From contig OZ024747.1 of assembly GCA_964016885.1 (NCBI GenBank), forward strand, positions 2,273,262 through 2,337,261: DNA of 64,000 bases. Reading direction: 5' to 3'. Shown here piece by piece: positions 62,655 to 64,000 of the stretch. The position numbers and the translations under genes were made by a program. This DNA is from Eledone cirrhosa. Lineage: Eukaryota; Mollusca; Cephalopoda; Octopoda; Eledonidae. The number at the start of each line of letters is the position of its first letter. The stretch's first letter is position 1. The notes below the pieces were generated by a model. The model saw only the letters and a program-made list of their open reading frames with translations. It ran no database searches and was not told where the DNA came from.

Positions 62655-62895
62655 TTATAGTAGTAGTAGTAGTAATAGTTGTAGTAGTAGTAGTAGTAGT
62701 GGAGCGGTATGAGGGGTAGTAGTAGTAGTGGAGTGGTATGGGGGGTGGTAATAGTAGTAGCAGCAGCAGCAGCAGCAGTAGTAGTAGTGGAGCGGTATGG
62801 GGGGGGGTAGAAGTAGTAGCAGCAGCAGCAGCAACAGTAGTAGTGGAGTGATATGGGGGTGGTAGTAGTAGTAGTAAAGAGGAGGCAGCAGCAAT
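62655..62895 (+). repeat. GTA/GCA minisatellite with GGAGCGGTATGGGG modules
   Basis: TAG/GTA runs and two (CAG)n-like stretches are punctuated by GGAGYGGTATGGGGG modules at about 62,701, 62,730, 62,789 and 62,844. Open minus frames give Leu/Tyr/Thr-rich polymers only. Confidence 0.9.
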
Positions 62896-62979
62896 AGTTG
62901 AAACTGCATCAGTTATGAAAGTAAAATCTACTTTCAATATTCCTGTTTGCTGAATTCCTTCATCTTTCATAATATACAC

Positions 62980-63131
62980 ATGCACATACATACATAAATA
63001 CATACATACAAATATACATACATACATAAATACATACATACAAATATACATACATACATACATGCATACAAATATACATACATACAAATATACATGCATA
63101 CATATATACATATATGCATGCATACATACAT
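62980..63131 (+). repeat. CATA microsatellite
   Basis: ACATACATAAATACATACAT and ACAAATATACATACATAC modules for about 150 bases. Confidence 0.9.
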
Positions 63132-63190
63132 ATCATATCCCCATCATTTTTATGTCCACTTTTCCATGCTTCGATGGATGGGATTGATGG
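63132..63190 (+). repeat. Worn (CAT)n retroposon head
   Basis: CATATCCCCATCATTTTTAT and GTCCACTTTTCCATGCTTCG, then ATGG, resemble the retroposon head. Confidence 0.5.
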
Positions 63191-63196
63191 GATATA

Positions 63197-63198
<2 letters not shown>

Positions 63199-63228
<30 letters not shown>
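63199..63228 (+). repeat. (GT)n microsatellite
   Basis: About 15 GT units followed by ATGCGCGCACAC. Confidence 0.95.
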
Positions 63229-63231
<3 letters not shown>

Positions 63232-63869
63232 CGCGCACACTTAGATCAAACAAATATGTTTTTAGATGTTTGAAGAATTCAATGTAAACAGATCTCAAGT
63301 TAGAGACTCCGGTCTTTAAAAAATGTTTCTAACATAAAATTATCCTCAAACTTTTCATAACCATTGATTCAAAACATTTCAACTTTACAAATTTTAAATG
63401 TCTCATAGTTTATTTATTTAGTTTAATCTCTCATGATACCTCTGTATTTTCCACATTTTTTCTTGTACTTGTTACTAGTTTGAGTAATAAGATTATGACC
63501 TTGCTAGCAGTCCTAGCACCCTAGGATATGTCTGGTACTTATTTCTCTTCACTTCAATTTAGTAATGACTAGCTTGTCTCTTTTTAAATCTATGGACAAC
63601 ATTGTTCAATGTTTCTTTACTTTTGAAGAAGGTAAGATATGATGTGAATGTGATTTATCTATGTTGTCTCTTGAACTGCTAAAATTAGCAGATCAACTGA
63701 CAACTTAGAGGTTTCTAATTGATGATATCAAGCTGATGTTTAGCCCATTAAAGACATTCCATTTATGACCTAGATTATTCAATGTGTCCTTCCATTTCTT
63801 TAGATAATAGATTGTCATTTAAGTGAAATTTGACTGCTATTTAAAGTATGTTGAATTACTATGAAGAGG
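63229..63869. other. Unassigned stretch, partly dispersed repeat
   Basis: No gene supported. CTTGAACTGCTAAAATTAGC also appears in worn form near 57,956. A short ATG-started frame near 63,564 followed by GAAGAAG-GTAAGA is too short to call an exon. Confidence 0.4.
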
Positions 63870-64000
63870 ATTCGCTAGTGGCTAGAGCAAGTCTTTGTCA
63901 ATAGTTAATTTTCTCTTTGACAAAGGAAAAGAAATGATCATCAAATTGGAATAAGGAGACTATGTTTCCCTTGGTCTTTCCATTGCTGATACTATCACCC
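63870..64000 (+). repeat. Unnamed dispersed repeat, cut by window end
   Basis: TATGTTTCCCTTGGTCTTTC and CATTGCTGATACTATCACCC match the block at 16,690-16,733. It continues beyond the window. Confidence 0.6.

Noticed and set aside
63564..63640. Possible exon with GAAGAAG-GTAAGA donor
   Set aside because: Short, no convincing acceptor in phase, and it lies near a dispersed-repeat block.

Overview
The window reads as nuclear DNA of a coleoid cephalopod, most likely an octopus. It is AT-rich and intron-poor in recognisable exons. It is full of dispersed repeats that I know from cephalopod genomes: tRNA-derived SINEs with the GATAAAATAAAGTACCAGT 3' block, a retroposon that begins with (CAT)n and TTTAACGTCC and carries GCATGGG, and a second tRNA-derived SINE type with an AAATAAAGTG block. 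The species call is inference. No bacterial or viral gene organisation, rRNA, functional tRNA or CRISPR array is visible.

Layout. Positions 1-4,500 hold retroposon fragments, a TTAA-flanked MITE nested in a SINE, a 1.1-kb GT/CT minisatellite and a decayed LINE reverse transcriptase. Positions 5,000-7,870 are a 40-bp minisatellite of about 65 units. Positions 7,870-16,860 are AT-rich DNA with SINEs, one large GC-rich pseudogene of a non-LTR retrotransposon (10,842-12,209, minus strand), a second MITE, a head-to-head SINE pair, and purine and TATG microsatellites.

Positions 16,930-46,515, nearly half the window, are one uninterrupted 38-bp satellite of roughly 770 monomers. It has an almost G-free plus strand, no CpG and visible higher-order structure. 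Positions 46,550-60,700 are again AT-rich DNA with SINEs (two with clear target-site duplications), a third MITE, many simple repeats and a long perfect inverted repeat around an AT tract.

Near the right end (61,213-61,345 and 61,618-61,685) two short open segments have matching splice signals and compatible phase. They are the only candidates for host protein-coding exons; I do not recognise the protein. The remainder to 64,000 is microsatellite and old SINE.

No set of genes works together here. The window is mostly non-coding repeat DNA, and I found no new multi-gene system. The most unusual object is the 29.6-kb satellite. The most useful biological lead is the two-exon candidate beside a SINE-derived microsatellite.
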